The notes beneath the pieces were generated by a model. The model saw only the letters and a program-made list of their open reading frames with translations, did not search any database and was not told where the DNA came from. A program made the position numbers and the translations under genes. A stretch of 41,146 nucleotides of DNA from Intrasporangium calvum (GTDB lineage: Bacteria > Actinomycetota > Actinomycetes > Actinomycetales > Dermatophilaceae). Positions 24,427 through 33,221 of this stretch are shown piece after piece. The stretch covers positions 1 to 41,146 of the forward strand of contig NZ_JAPFQL010000016.1 of assembly GCF_028446585.1 (NCBI RefSeq), written 5' to 3'. How positions within the stretch are numbered: position 1 is the stretch's first letter; each line of letters starts with the position of its first letter.

Positions 24427-25391
24427 CGCGCCGGCTGGCGATCGGTATCGACATCGGTGGCACCAAGGTGGCCGGCGGTGTGGTGGACGAGAGCGGCACC
24501 ATCACCCATCGGGCCCGCAGGGACACGCCGCATCGCTCGACGTCACCCTCGGTTGTCGAGGACACCATCGTCGACTGCGTCGACGAGCTGCGGACCGCGG
24601 TCGACCCGGCGGACATCGTCGCCGTCGGCATCGGCGCCGCGGGCTTCGTGGCCGAGGACCGCGCGACGGTGCTCTTCGCGCCCCACCTGTCCTGGCGTCG
24701 CGAACCACTGCGCAGGCAGCTGGCCGGACGGATCCCGTGGCCCGTCATCGTGGAGAACGACGCCAACGCTGCGGCGTGGGCCGAACGCACCTTCGGGGTC
24801 GCTCGGGACGAGTCGCACGTGGTGGTCATCACCCTTGGCACGGGAATCGGCGGCGCGTTGATCATCGACGGGCAGGTCCAGCGCGGCCGGTTCGGGACCG
24901 CCGGTGAGTTCGGGCACATGCAGGTCGTTCCGGGCGGGGTCCGGTGCGAGTGCGGCAACCGCGGGTGCTGGGAGCAGTACGCGAGCGGGAACGCCCTCGT
25001 CCGGGAGGCGCGCGCGATGATCGGTGCCGGTTCGCCGGTCGTCGCCGACCTCGTCGGTCGCCTCGGGGGCGACGTGGCCGCGCTGACCGGGCCCGTGATC
25101 ACCGAGGCCGCGCGAGAGGGCGACCCCACGGCTCGGGAGCTCATCGCCGAGATCGGGGACTGGCTCGGGGTCGGTATGGCCAACCTCGCCGCCGCGTTCG
25201 ATCCCGGCCTCTTCGTCGTGGGCGGGGGTGTCAGTGCGGCGGGGGAGCTGCTTCTCGGGCCGGCCCGCGAGGCCTTCAGACGCCAGCTCCCAGGCCGGGG
25301 CTACCGGCCGGAGGCGCGGATCGAGCGGGCTCGCCTCGGCCCTGAGGCCGGCCTCATCGGCGCAGCCGAGCTGGCGAGGTCCGGCCGGTGA
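24423..25391 (+). CDS. ROK-family glucokinase
   Basis: This is probably a cytoplasmic ATP- (or polyphosphate-) dependent glucokinase. The 322-residue protein has the ROK N-terminal phosphate loop GIDIGGTKVAGG, the substrate-binding ENDANAAAWAE with its catalytic Asp, TLGTGIGGALI, and GEFGHMQV leading to the ROK zinc motif CECGNRGCWEQYASG. ATG at 24423 overlaps the preceding stop by 4 bases. Its stop overlaps the next GTG start, so SRPBCC, Cys protein, glucokinase and EEP phosphatase form a tightly packed operon. There is no N-terminal HTH, so it is an enzyme and not a ROK repressor. Confidence 0.92.
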   Translation: MTRRLAIGIDIGGTKVAGGVVDESGTITHRARRDTPHRSTSPSVVEDTIVDCVDELRTAVDPADIVAVGIGAAGFVAEDRATVLFAPHLSWRREPLRRQLAGRIPWPVIVENDANAAAWAERTFGVARDESHVVVITLGTGIGGALIIDGQVQRGRFGTAGEFGHMQVVPGGVRCECGNRGCWEQYASGNALVREARAMIGAGSPVVADLVGRLGGDVAALTGPVITEAAREGDPTARELIAEIGDWLGVGMANLAAAFDPGLFVVGGGVSAAGELLLGPAREAFRRQLPGRGYRPEARIERARLGPEAGLIGAAELARSGR

Positions 25392-26146
25392 CGCTCGCGA
25401 GGCCGGGCGACGTGCTGCGCGTCATGAGCTACAACGTGCAGGACTTCACTGCTGACCGTGGCGCTGCGGCCCGGGTGGTTCGCTCCGTGGCGCCTGACGT
25501 CCTGTGCCTGCAGGAGGTGCCCCGACGGCTCACCACGGAGGTGCGCCTGCCGTCGTTCGCTCGCGAGTGTGGCCTCTACTGGTCCGGCGGGCGACTGGGC
25601 ACGGGTGGCACGGCCGTGCTCACGTCGCTGCGCACCCGGGTGCACGCGACCGTGGCCCGGCGACTGCCGGTGCGGTTCCCGGACCGGTCGCGCGGCTTCG
25701 CCTCGGCACGGGTCTCGTTCCCCGGCACAGCACCTTTCACCGTCGTCAGCGTCCACCTCGGCCTCCGATCGGAGGAGCGCGCCCGGCACGCCGACGCCAT
25801 CCTCCCCATGTCGGTCTCGCCGGCCATCGTCGCGGGCGACCTCAACGAGGCGACCGACGGACCGGCTCACGCTCGGTTCACCGAGCACTTCGAGCTGGCT
25901 TCCGGCGGACGCCCGACGTTCCCATCCGACCGCCCGCGCGCCGCGATCGACGTCATCTTCGCCAGCACCGGCCTGGTGACCCGGGCGCCGTCCGCGGACG
26001 AGGTGGCCTGCCTCGACGAGGCCGATCTCGCTGCCGCGTCGGACCACCGACCCGTCTGGATCGACGTCCTGACGACCGGCCCTGACGGCCGGCCCCGACA
26101 GCCGGTCGTGGCGAGCGTCGCTGCGCCGACCCACCCGTCGACGTAG
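25388..26146 (+). CDS. Endonuclease/exonuclease/phosphatase (EEP) family protein
   Basis: The 252-residue protein has the DNase I-like fold. Visible signatures are MSYNVQDF (metal-binding Asn), LCLQEVPR (catalytic Glu), VVSVHLGLRSEER, GDLNEATDGPAH (Asp and Asn) and the C-terminal SDHRPVW (Asp-His pair). All main catalytic residues are present, so it should be an active metal-dependent phosphodiesterase or phosphatase. The substrate could be nucleic acid, a phospholipid or a sugar phosphate. The GTG start overlaps the glucokinase stop (GTGA). No signal peptide is seen. Confidence 0.85.
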   Translation: MTLARPGDVLRVMSYNVQDFTADRGAAARVVRSVAPDVLCLQEVPRRLTTEVRLPSFARECGLYWSGGRLGTGGTAVLTSLRTRVHATVARRLPVRFPDRSRGFASARVSFPGTAPFTVVSVHLGLRSEERARHADAILPMSVSPAIVAGDLNEATDGPAHARFTEHFELASGGRPTFPSDRPRAAIDVIFASTGLVTRAPSADEVACLDEADLAAASDHRPVWIDVLTTGPDGRPRQPVVASVAAPTHPST

Positions 26147-26164
26147 CGTCCCCAGGAGAGCCGG

Positions 26165-26178
26165 CTCAGCGGCATACG
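26165..26178 (+). repeat. Dispersed 14-bp motif, 13/14 match
   Basis: CTCAGCGGCATACG lies between the convergent EEP gene and the membrane-protein gene. Confidence 0.65.
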
Positions 26179-26203
26179 GGCGGAGGAGGCGACCCGCCTG
26201 GGA

Positions 26204-26761
26204 TCAGACCCGCGTGCCGTCGTCGAAGGGGTCGCGCTCCGTGCCGCCGCGCAGGACGAGCAGGACGAAGCCGACGACGATCATGCTGATCGCGGTGACG
26301 ATCCACCAGCCGCTGCCGCCGCGATCGAAGAAGAGGACGTAGAGCAGCAACAGCGTCCCGCCGCCAAGGCCCCCGACGATGGCCCAGAACATCGGGTCCT
26401 CCTCGGCCGTCGGCAGGTCCATCTCGGTCGGCGGCGTGAAGTGGTCCTCGTCCGTCTCTCCCGCCTCGAGGAGCTCGTCCACGTCGTCCCGGGTGGGCTC
26501 GGACGCGCGCCAGACGTGACCCGCGGTCGGCGCGATCGGCAGGTTGAGACCGGCGTCCTTGAAGCCCCCGGTCGACGTGCCGCCTTGTCCTTCAGGCGAG
26601 CTCGCGGTCCCTGTCGCCGGGTCTGCCGGCTCCTCCGGCGCCGGCGTCGGATCGGGGACCGATGCTGACGGCGGCGCGGCAGACTCCTGCGGATCCGGGG
26701 CTTCGGTGTCCCACCCCGCGACGATGCGCTCGAACTCCGCCTCGAGGTCCCGGTCGTTCAC
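26204..26761 (-). CDS. Hypothetical membrane protein with acidic disordered N-terminus
   Basis: The 185-residue protein starts with an acidic helix (LEAEFERIVAGWD), then about 60 residues rich in Pro, Ala, Ser and Glu, a segment with the repeated pattern D-x-x-x-L-x-E, and two membrane helices (about 125-146 and 152-172). It ends in a short acidic tail. No enzyme motif is seen. It resembles small conserved actinobacterial proteins of unknown function found beside the acyltransferase gene. The GTG at 26761 has a GAGGA site 8 bases upstream. It is divergent from the acyltransferase. Confidence 0.75.
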   Translation of the reverse strand: MNDRDLEAEFERIVAGWDTEAPDPQESAAPPSASVPDPTPAPEEPADPATGTASSPEGQGGTSTGGFKDAGLNLPIAPTAGHVWRASEPTRDDVDELLEAGETDEDHFTPPTEMDLPTAEEDPMFWAIVGGLGGGTLLLLYVLFFDRGGSGWWIVTAISMIVVGFVLLVLRGGTERDPFDDGTRV

Positions 26762-26841
26762 GACACAGATCCTCGCACGGGGTACTGGGATGGCGCGAGT
26801 GTCGTAGGCTGCTCGCGGCAGACGTGGGAGGTGGTTCGGGC

Positions 26842-27717
26842 TTGTTCTACTGGGTGCTGAAGACGATCGTCCTCGGGCCGATCCTCAAGCTGCTCTTCCG
26901 ACCCTGGGTCGAGGGGGAGGAGCATCTGCCCGAGGAGGGCGCCGCCATCCTCGCCTCCAACCACCTGTCGTTCTCCGACTCGATCTTCCTGCCGCTCACG
27001 GTCAAGCGTCGCGTCACCTTCCTCGCCAAGAGCGACTACTTCACCGGGAGCGGCTTCAAGGGCTGGCTCACGAAGGCCTTCTTCAAGGGCGTGGGCCAGC
27101 TGCCGGTCGACCGCTCGGGCGGCAAGGCGAGCAGTGCCGCGCTCAGCTCGGGGCTGCGGGTCCTGCGGCGCGGCGAGCTGCTCGGCATCTACCCCGAAGG
27201 CACGCGGTCGCCTGACGGCCGGCTCTACCGCGGCCGCACCGGGGTCGCCCGGATGGCCCTCGAGTCCGGGGCTCCCGTGATCCCCGTGGCCATGATCGAC
27301 ACCGACAAGGCCCAGCCGCCCGGCAAGCTCGCCCCGCACATCACCCGGATCGGGCTGCGCATCGGCAAGCCCCTCGACTTCTCCCGCTACGAAGGGATGG
27401 AGGACGACCGCTTCGTCCTGCGCTCCATCACCGACGAGATCATGTACGAGCTGATGCTTCTGTCGGGGCAGGAGTACGTCGACATGTACGCCACCTCGAT
27501 GAAGGACCGCCTCGTCGCGGCCGCTCGGGCCAAGGCGCGGGAGATCCAGGACGCGATGCCGGGTGGGTCGGCCGAGGAGGCGGGCGACGTCGCGACGCAG
27601 CCCGACCCGCCCATGCCGGCGGAAGTGCCTGCCGAGCCCGAGCGACCCGAGCCCGAGCGACCTGAGGTGGAGCGACCGGGCTCCGACGGACGGGGCGGCG
27701 TCGAGGCAGCGTCCTGA
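26842..27717 (+). CDS. 1-acyl-sn-glycerol-3-phosphate acyltransferase (PlsC family)
   Basis: This membrane-associated acyltransferase would add a fatty acyl chain to lysophosphatidic acid or a similar acceptor. The 291-residue protein has the catalytic NHLSFSD box (H41, D46), a substrate motif PVDRSGG near 89, YPEGTRSPDG (117-126) and PVIPVAM. The C-terminal 50 residues are a low-complexity Pro/Glu tail with repeated E-R-P units. I chose the TTG at 26842, because GGAGGTGG lies 7 bases upstream and the start then aligns with M. tuberculosis Rv2182c. Longer in-frame starts add unrelated sequence. Its stop overlaps the histidine kinase ATG by one base (TGATG). Confidence 0.87.
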   Translation: MFYWVLKTIVLGPILKLLFRPWVEGEEHLPEEGAAILASNHLSFSDSIFLPLTVKRRVTFLAKSDYFTGSGFKGWLTKAFFKGVGQLPVDRSGGKASSAALSSGLRVLRRGELLGIYPEGTRSPDGRLYRGRTGVARMALESGAPVIPVAMIDTDKAQPPGKLAPHITRIGLRIGKPLDFSRYEGMEDDRFVLRSITDEIMYELMLLSGQEYVDMYATSMKDRLVAAARAKAREIQDAMPGGSAEEAGDVATQPDPPMPAEVPAEPERPEPERPEVERPGSDGRGGVEAAS

Positions 27718-28901
27718 TGGCGACGCCGGCCGGCGCGGCCGGCCAGGCCCTCGACCACGGACGCGCGACGGGGGACGTGCTCGCCGACGAGCACGCCCTC
27801 ATGCGGGGCCTCTGGCGGGCCGTCGACATGTTCCGGGTCCTGGCGCTGGCCTACGCGACCCATGCCCTGTGGCTCCGGCGCGAGGAGGTCGCCCAGCTGA
27901 CGCTGGGCGTTGCCATCCTTGCGGTGCTGGCCGTCTGGACGATCGTGCAGACGATCCGGCCCCGACGGTCCGAAGGCGCCTACCTGATCGAGCTCGCCCT
28001 CGGCTGCGGGGCGTTGCTCGCCACTCGCCTCGTCGACCACGACTGGGTCATCGCCGCCGGCGCCAAGACGATCCCGTCCATCTGGCCGGCTGCCGCCATG
28101 GTCGGCTGGGCGATCCTGCGTGGTTGGCGGGGCGGCCTCCTCGCTGCGGGTGCCGTCGCCGCGGTCTCCTTCATCGAGGTGGGCACCCCCACGGGCAACA
28201 CGGTGACCAACTCCGTCTTCGGGCTGCTCCTCGGCGGGTGTCTGGGCTACTGCGTCGACCTGGCCCGCGCGAGCCATGCAGCCCTGCGAGAGGCGATGCG
28301 GCGTGACGCGGCTCGCGCCGAGCGTGAGCGCCTTGCCCGGACGGTCCACGACGGAGTGCTGCAGACGCTGGCCTTCATCCATCGCCGGGCGCAGGACCTC
28401 GGTGGTGACGCAGCCGCTCTGGGCGCGATGGCGGCGGAGCAGGAGCGGATCCTGCGGACGCTCGTCAGCCAGGCCGACCCGGAGGAGATCGACCGAGCCG
28501 TGACGGGCGACTCCGACCTGAGGTCCGTCCTCGGCCACGTCGAGCGTGACGCCGTGCACCTCATCGCCCCGGCCGACCCGGTCCTGCTGCCGCGCCGAAT
28601 CGCCGACGAGGTCGCCGCAGCCGTCGACGCGGCGGTGGACAATGTCCGCAAGCACGCCGGAGCGGAGGCCGAGGCCTGGGTTCTCGTCGACGACGACGGC
28701 GACGAGGTGACCGTGACGATCCGTGACTCCGGCCGCGGCCTCGCCCCGGGACGACTCGACGAGGCCAAGGACCAGGGCCGGCTCGGGGTCTCGTCGAGCA
28801 TCACCGGCCGGCTCCGAGATCTCGGCGGCAGCGCCACCGTGGGGCCGGGTCCGGTCGGTGGCACCGTCGTCGAGCTGCGGGTCCCTTCGAGGAGGAGCTG
28901 A
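27717..28901 (+). CDS. Membrane sensor histidine kinase (NarL-type partner, MacS-like)
   Basis: The 394-residue protein has about five N-terminal membrane helices (residues 38-185), a short coiled segment, the HisKA_3-type phospho-acceptor box RLARTVHDGVLQTL with H211, and a C-terminal ATPase domain with N box DAAVDNVRKHA, DSGRGL (G1) and the GLGxS-like RLGVSSSI loop. No large extracellular domain is present, so the signal is probably sensed in the membrane. It resembles the MacS-type kinases of actinobacteria. It is translationally coupled on both sides (TGATG), to the acyltransferase and to the response regulator. Confidence 0.88.
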   Translation: MATPAGAAGQALDHGRATGDVLADEHALMRGLWRAVDMFRVLALAYATHALWLRREEVAQLTLGVAILAVLAVWTIVQTIRPRRSEGAYLIELALGCGALLATRLVDHDWVIAAGAKTIPSIWPAAAMVGWAILRGWRGGLLAAGAVAAVSFIEVGTPTGNTVTNSVFGLLLGGCLGYCVDLARASHAALREAMRRDAARAERERLARTVHDGVLQTLAFIHRRAQDLGGDAAALGAMAAEQERILRTLVSQADPEEIDRAVTGDSDLRSVLGHVERDAVHLIAPADPVLLPRRIADEVAAAVDAAVDNVRKHAGAEAEAWVLVDDDGDEVTVTIRDSGRGLAPGRLDEAKDQGRLGVSSSITGRLRDLGGSATVGPGPVGGTVVELRVPSRRS

Positions 28902-29623
28902 TGCAGGAGTCTGGGTCGCCTTCGAGCGCGCACGGCACGCTGCCGCCCGGCGACGCGCCAGTGCGGGTGGTCGTCGCCGACGACCATCCGATGTGGCGTG
29001 ATGCGGTGGCGCGCGACCTCGCCGACGCGGGCTTCGACGTCGTGGCCACGGCGGATGACGGTCGGTCCGCCCTCAATCGCACGAGAGCCACCCGACCGGA
29101 CGTGCTCGTCCTCGACCTCAACCTCCCCGCTCTCACCGGGGCCCAGGTCTGCGCCGCCCTCGCAGGTGAGCGCCCGGCCGTCCCGACCCGCATCCTCGTG
29201 CTCTCGGCGAGCGGCGACACGAAGGACGTCCTCGACGCCATCAAGGCCGGCGCCCTCGGCTACCTCGTCAAGTCCGCGGGCCGGGAGGAGTTCATTGCCG
29301 CCGTCCGTGCGACGGCCGCCGGTGAGCCGGTCTTCACTGCCGGGCTCGCCGGGCTGGTCCTCGGGGAGTTCCGCCGCGTCCGCTCCGAGGCGAGTGTCGC
29401 GGCCACCCGGCCGGTTCCGGAGCTGACGGAGCGGGAGACGGAGATCCTCAAGTACGTCGCCACCGGCCTGGGTTACAAGGAGATCGCCCAGGCGCTCGTC
29501 CTGTCCCACCGGACGGTGCAGAACCACGTCCAGAACATCTTCACCAAACTGCACCTCAACAACCGCGTCGAGCTCGCCCGGTTCGCCTACGAGCACGGGA
29601 TCGAGCCACTGAACCCCGCCTGA
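28901..29623 (+). CDS. NarL/LuxR-family response regulator
   Basis: The 240-residue partner of the preceding kinase starts its receiver domain at VRVVVADDHPMWRDAV (acidic pair D27, D28), with phospho-acceptor D72 in VLVLDLNLP, a switch at VLSASG and the lysine in YLVKSAG. The output domain, about 170-235, is a LuxR helix-turn-helix (LTERETEILKYVATGLGYKEIA, then HRTVQNHVQNIFTKL). All key residues are intact. ATG at 28901 overlaps the kinase stop. No equivalent lies at the M. tuberculosis locus, as far as I recall. Targets are unknown; an acyltransferase in the same run suggests envelope or lipid control. Confidence 0.93.
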   Translation: MQESGSPSSAHGTLPPGDAPVRVVVADDHPMWRDAVARDLADAGFDVVATADDGRSALNRTRATRPDVLVLDLNLPALTGAQVCAALAGERPAVPTRILVLSASGDTKDVLDAIKAGALGYLVKSAGREEFIAAVRATAAGEPVFTAGLAGLVLGEFRRVRSEASVAATRPVPELTERETEILKYVATGLGYKEIAQALVLSHRTVQNHVQNIFTKLHLNNRVELARFAYEHGIEPLNPA

Positions 29624-29673
29624 GAGCAACTCGCTCGAGAGGGCACCGGCCCGCGCCGAGGACGCGAACCCGG

Positions 29674-29687
29674 CCCAGCGGCATACG
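29674..29687 (+). repeat. Dispersed 14-bp motif, exact copy
   Basis: Exact CCCAGCGGCATACG in the gap between the response regulator and DAHP synthase, about 80 bases before the likely transcription start of the latter. Confidence 0.75.
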
Positions 29688-29756
29688 GCATCTGCTGTGG
29701 TGGATCCCCGAGGTTTCGGGATGCGGACCCGTGCGGGAGCACCCCCGAGTGGCGAC

Positions 29757-29762
29757 TACCCT
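29757..29762 (+). promoter_or_regulatory. -10 element for a leaderless DAHP synthase transcript
   Basis: TACCCT ends 6 bases before the GTG at 29769, which decides the start of that gene. Confidence 0.55.
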
Positions 29763-29768
29763 GAATGG

Positions 29769-31163
29769 GTGACACTGACCACCGACACCGCCGCCGGCCA
29801 AGGCATCGCAGGCCCCGCAGCGGGAGCCGAGGCCCTGGCTGCGCTCAACGCGGCCGCGACCGAGCTCGAGGCAGCCCAACAGCCGACCTGGCCCGACACC
29901 GCGGCCCTCTCCGAAGTGGTCGCCACCCTCGCGTCGTATCCGCCGCTCGTCTTCGCCGGCGAGTGCGACCAGCTCACCCAGCGCATGGCCGCCGCCTCCG
30001 TCGGTGAGGCCTTCGTCCTCCAGGGCGGCGACTGCGCCGAGACCTTCGCGTCGGCCACGGCGGACAACATCCGCGACCGCATCAAGACGATCCTGCAGAT
30101 GGCCGCCGTGCTCACCTACGGCGCGAGCGTCCCGGTCGTCAAGGTGGGCCGGATGGCCGGTCAGTACGCCAAGCCGCGCTCGTCCTCCGTCGAGACCCGC
30201 GAGGGCGTCACGCTCCCGGCGTTCCGGGGTGACATCGTCAACGACTTCGCGTTCCACGAGGCGGCCCGCCAGCCGGATCCTCAGCGCCTCGTCCGCGCCT
30301 ACCACGCCAGCTCGGCGACCCTCAACCTCGTGCGTGCCTTCACCACGGGCGGGTTCGCCGACCTGCGCTACGTCCATGAGTGGAACCGTGGCTTCGTCGC
30401 CAACTCCGCCAACGCCCGCTACGAGAAGCTGGCCCATGACATCGACAAGGCGATGCGCTTCATGGCGGCCTGTGGCGCCGACTTCGACGCGATGCGCACC
30501 GTCGAGTTCTACGCCGCGCACGAGGCCCTGGTTCTCGACTACGAGCGGCCGCTGACCCGCATCGACTCGCGCAGCGGGCGCCTCTACGACACGTCGGGGC
30601 ACTTCGTCTGGGTCGGCGAGCGGACCCGGCAGCTCGACGGCGCCCACATCGACTTCGTCTCCCGCGTCAGCAACCCGATCGGCGTCAAGCTCGGCCCCAA
30701 GGCCGACATCGACGAGGTGCTGCGGATGATCGACAAGGTCGACCCTGACCGGACACCGGGTCGCCTCACCTTCATCACGCGGATGGGTGCGGGCACGATC
30801 CGCGACGCCCTGCCCGCCCTGGTCGACAAGGTGACGGCCTCGGGCGCGACGGTGACCTGGATCTGCGACCCCATGCACGGCAACACGTTCGAGTCGTCGA
30901 CGGGCTACAAGACCCGCGACTTCGAGGACATCGTCGAGGAGGTCCGCGGCTTCTTCGAGGTGCACCGCTCGCTCGGCACCGTGCCCGGCGGCATCCACGT
31001 CGAGCTCACCGGCAACGACGTCACCGAGTGCCTCGGCGGGGCGGAGAAGATCATCGACTCCGACCTCGAGAAGCGCTACGAGTCGGTGTGCGACCCGCGC
31101 CTGAACCACCAGCAGTCGCTCGAGCTCGCCTTCGTCGTCGCCGAGATGCTCGGACAGGCCTGA
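29769..31163 (+). CDS. aroG: Class II 3-deoxy-7-phosphoheptulonate (DAHP) synthase
   Basis: This enzyme condenses PEP and erythrose 4-phosphate, the first step of aromatic amino acid synthesis. The 464-residue protein matches the class II (plant/mycobacterial) length. Motifs include QQPTWPD, LQGGDCAETF with metal ligand C89, KVGRMAGQYAKPRS (PEP site), the WICDPMHGNT block near 370 with the metal-binding His, and HVELTGNDVTEC. The GTG at 29769 is chosen for the -10 hexamer 6 bases upstream and agreement with the length of M. tuberculosis AroG (Rv2178c). A longer frame to 29697 has no support. In mycobacteria this enzyme is feedback regulated and activates chorismate mutase. Confidence 0.95.
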   Translation: MTLTTDTAAGQGIAGPAAGAEALAALNAAATELEAAQQPTWPDTAALSEVVATLASYPPLVFAGECDQLTQRMAAASVGEAFVLQGGDCAETFASATADNIRDRIKTILQMAAVLTYGASVPVVKVGRMAGQYAKPRSSSVETREGVTLPAFRGDIVNDFAFHEAARQPDPQRLVRAYHASSATLNLVRAFTTGGFADLRYVHEWNRGFVANSANARYEKLAHDIDKAMRFMAACGADFDAMRTVEFYAAHEALVLDYERPLTRIDSRSGRLYDTSGHFVWVGERTRQLDGAHIDFVSRVSNPIGVKLGPKADIDEVLRMIDKVDPDRTPGRLTFITRMGAGTIRDALPALVDKVTASGATVTWICDPMHGNTFESSTGYKTRDFEDIVEEVRGFFEVHRSLGTVPGGIHVELTGNDVTECLGGAEKIIDSDLEKRYESVCDPRLNHQQSLELAFVVAEMLGQA

Positions 31164-31164
31164 C

Positions 31165-32238
31165 GTGACGGTCGCCGCGGTGCGCGCTGACCTGCTGAGC
31201 GACACCGTCACGCGTCCCGGGGTCGCGATGCGCGAGGCGATGGCCACCGCTGTCGTCGGCGACGACGTCTTCGGCGAGGACCCGACGGTCCGTGAGCTCG
31301 AGGACCGGGTGGCCGGCCTGCTCGGGCACGAGGCCGGTCTCTTCACGCCGACGGGGTCGATGGCCAACCAGCTCGGCGTGCGGCTGCACGTCAAGCCGGG
31401 GGAGGAGCTGGTCGGCGACTCGTTGGCGCACGTCCTGCGGGCCGAGCTCGGTGCCGCGGCGATCCTCTCCGGCATCTCCTCCCGGACCTGGGTCTCGCAG
31501 CGTGGGCGCTTCCGGGCTGACGATGCGGCGTCGCTGATGATCACGGGGGTCGGCCCCTACCAGGTGTGCACCGCGCTCGTGATCGTCGAGAACACCCACA
31601 ACTTCGGCGGGGGCACGATCCAGCCTCTCGAGGAGATCCAGCGGGCGCGCCAGCTGACGCGCGAGCGGGGCGTGGCCATGCACCTCGACGGCGCCCGGCT
31701 CTGGAACGCCCACGTCGCGACCGGCGTGCCGCTGGACGCCTACGGCCGGGAGTTCGACACGGTGTCAGTCTGTCTGAGCAAGGGACTGGGCGCACCCGTC
31801 GGGAGCGTCCTGGTCGGCTCTCGCGAGGCCATGGCCGAGGCCCGCGTCTGGCGCAAGCGTTTCGGCGGCGGGATGCGTCAGGCCGGCATTCTCGCGGCAG
31901 CCGGACTCTGGGCCCTCGACCACCACATCGACCGCCTGTCGCTGGACCACGGGAGGGCGCGGCGCGCCGCCGAGGCGATGGCCGCCGCCGTGCCCGGCAG
32001 CGTCGACCTGTCGACCGTCGAGACCAACATCGTCATCGTCGACGTCGCGGTGGCCGGCTGGTCCGGGGCGGACTTCGTCGCGGCGGCGCTCGCTCGCGGG
32101 GTCCGGACCTACGCCGTCGGGCCGGGCGCGGTGCGGCTCGTCTGGCACCTCGAGGTCGACGACGACGCCACCGACCACGCGGTCGAGGTCCTCACGGCGT
32201 TGCTGGCCGAGGGGCCGGCGGCCTCCGTCTCCGCCTGA
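31165..32238 (+). CDS. Low-specificity L-threonine aldolase family, PLP-dependent
   Basis: The enzyme probably cleaves threonine or allo-threonine to glycine and acetaldehyde. The 357-residue fold-type I protein has LLSDTVTRP at the start, GDDVFGEDP, TPTGSMANQL (cofactor phosphate loop), ENTHNFGGG, HLDGARLWNA (cofactor Asp) and SVCLSKGLGAPVGS with the Schiff-base K206. The C-terminal half has the usual threonine aldolase pattern. Related beta-eliminating lyases are less likely. GTG at 31165 begins one base after the DAHP synthase stop, so the two are co-transcribed. Confidence 0.9.
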   Translation: MTVAAVRADLLSDTVTRPGVAMREAMATAVVGDDVFGEDPTVRELEDRVAGLLGHEAGLFTPTGSMANQLGVRLHVKPGEELVGDSLAHVLRAELGAAAILSGISSRTWVSQRGRFRADDAASLMITGVGPYQVCTALVIVENTHNFGGGTIQPLEEIQRARQLTRERGVAMHLDGARLWNAHVATGVPLDAYGREFDTVSVCLSKGLGAPVGSVLVGSREAMAEARVWRKRFGGGMRQAGILAAAGLWALDHHIDRLSLDHGRARRAAEAMAAAVPGSVDLSTVETNIVIVDVAVAGWSGADFVAAALARGVRTYAVGPGAVRLVWHLEVDDDATDHAVEVLTALLAEGPAASVSA

Positions 32239-32248
32239 GACACATCCC

Positions 32249-32272
32249 CTCAGCGGGACGTATGCCGCTGAG
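32249..32272. terminator. Hairpin built on a copy of the dispersed motif
   Basis: CTCAGCGG (32249-32256) pairs perfectly with CCGCTGAG (32265-32272) around an 8-base loop, just beyond the threonine aldolase stop and between convergent genes. The right arm and half the loop belong to a motif copy. There is no T-tract. Confidence 0.5.
32259..32272 (-). repeat. Dispersed 14-bp motif, 13/14 match
   Basis: Minus-strand CTCAGCGGCATACG, the same variant as at 26165. Again it lies between convergent genes. Confidence 0.65.
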
Positions 32273-32314
32273 CCGGCTTTCGTGGTCGCGCCGGCATCGC
32301 GGGTCGGCCGGCTC

Positions 32315-33214
32315 TCAGACCTCGTGGTGGAGGGTCTCGACGGGGAGCTCGCCGGGACGACGGCGCGCGAGCAGCTCGACGGCAAACATGGCAGCGAGCA
32401 CGAGCCCGCCACCAAGGAGCATCCGCCCCGTGAGCGACTCGCCGCCGAGCCACACGGCGAAGAACGCCGCAAAGACCGGCTCCATGGTCATGATGATGGC
32501 GGCCCTGGTCGCCGACATGTGCGCCTGGGCCCAGGTCTGCGTCCAGAGGGCGAGGATGCTCGCGAACACGACCATGTAGAGGACCGAGGCCCACTGGCCG
32601 GGCGTCGCCGGCAGGACGATGCCACCGGGCAGGGCTCCCGCGGTGCAGAGGACCGCGATGACGACCATCTGCACGACGGACAGACCGGTGGCGATCTCAT
32701 GGGAGCTGTGCCGGCCGAGGCCGACGATGTGGAGTGCGTAGAGAACTGCGGCGAGCAGGGTGATGGCCTCACCGACGCCGACCGAGAAGCCGCGCAACGA
32801 CAGCAGCGCGAGGCCGGCCGTCGCCAGGGACACCGCCGCCCAGGTCGTGCCCGAGACCCGTTCGCGCAGGACCACTGCCGTGATGAGGGGGGTGAGCACG
32901 ACGTAGGTGCCGGTGATGAAGCCGGAGACCGACGCGGGCGTCGTCGCGAGCCCCTGCGTCTGGAGGATCTGGGCGAGGCCGTAGAGCAGCCCGAGCACGA
33001 CGCCGACGACGAGCTGCTCGCGGCGCAGGGCCCGGAGCGGCCGCCAGAAGAGCACGACCATGATCACCGCGGCGATGCTGAAGCGCACGGCGAGGAAGTC
33101 CACCGGCGGGACGTGCTCGACGAGGTCGCGGATGAGGAAGAAGGTCGACCCCCACACCGCGGTGAGGGCGACGAGCAGGAAGGTGGCGAGGCGCGACCGA
33201 GCGGCGGTGTGCAC
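32315..33214 (-). CDS. EamA/DMT-family transporter
   Basis: The 299-residue protein has ten predicted membrane helices as two EamA repeats of five. The first repeat starts FLLVALTAVWGSTFFLIRDLVEHVPP, the usual opening with W-G-S/N. The second starts near residue 150. The C-terminus is a short Arg-rich tail. These proteins export or exchange metabolites such as amino acids; the substrate cannot be told. The GTG at 33214 lies 7 bases after the kinase gene on the same strand, so it is probably the second gene of that operon. Confidence 0.87.
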   Translation of the reverse strand: MHTAARSRLATFLLVALTAVWGSTFFLIRDLVEHVPPVDFLAVRFSIAAVIMVVLFWRPLRALRREQLVVGVVLGLLYGLAQILQTQGLATTPASVSGFITGTYVVLTPLITAVVLRERVSGTTWAAVSLATAGLALLSLRGFSVGVGEAITLLAAVLYALHIVGLGRHSSHEIATGLSVVQMVVIAVLCTAGALPGGIVLPATPGQWASVLYMVVFASILALWTQTWAQAHMSATRAAIIMTMEPVFAAFFAVWLGGESLTGRMLLGGGLVLAAMFAVELLARRRPGELPVETLHHEV

Positions 33215-33221
33215 GGTCGGG

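Noticed and set aside
29556-31544. A 662-codon open frame on the minus strand opposite DAHP synthase
   Set aside because: Low-complexity Val/Gly/Arg/Asp-rich translation over a well-supported gene; not coding.
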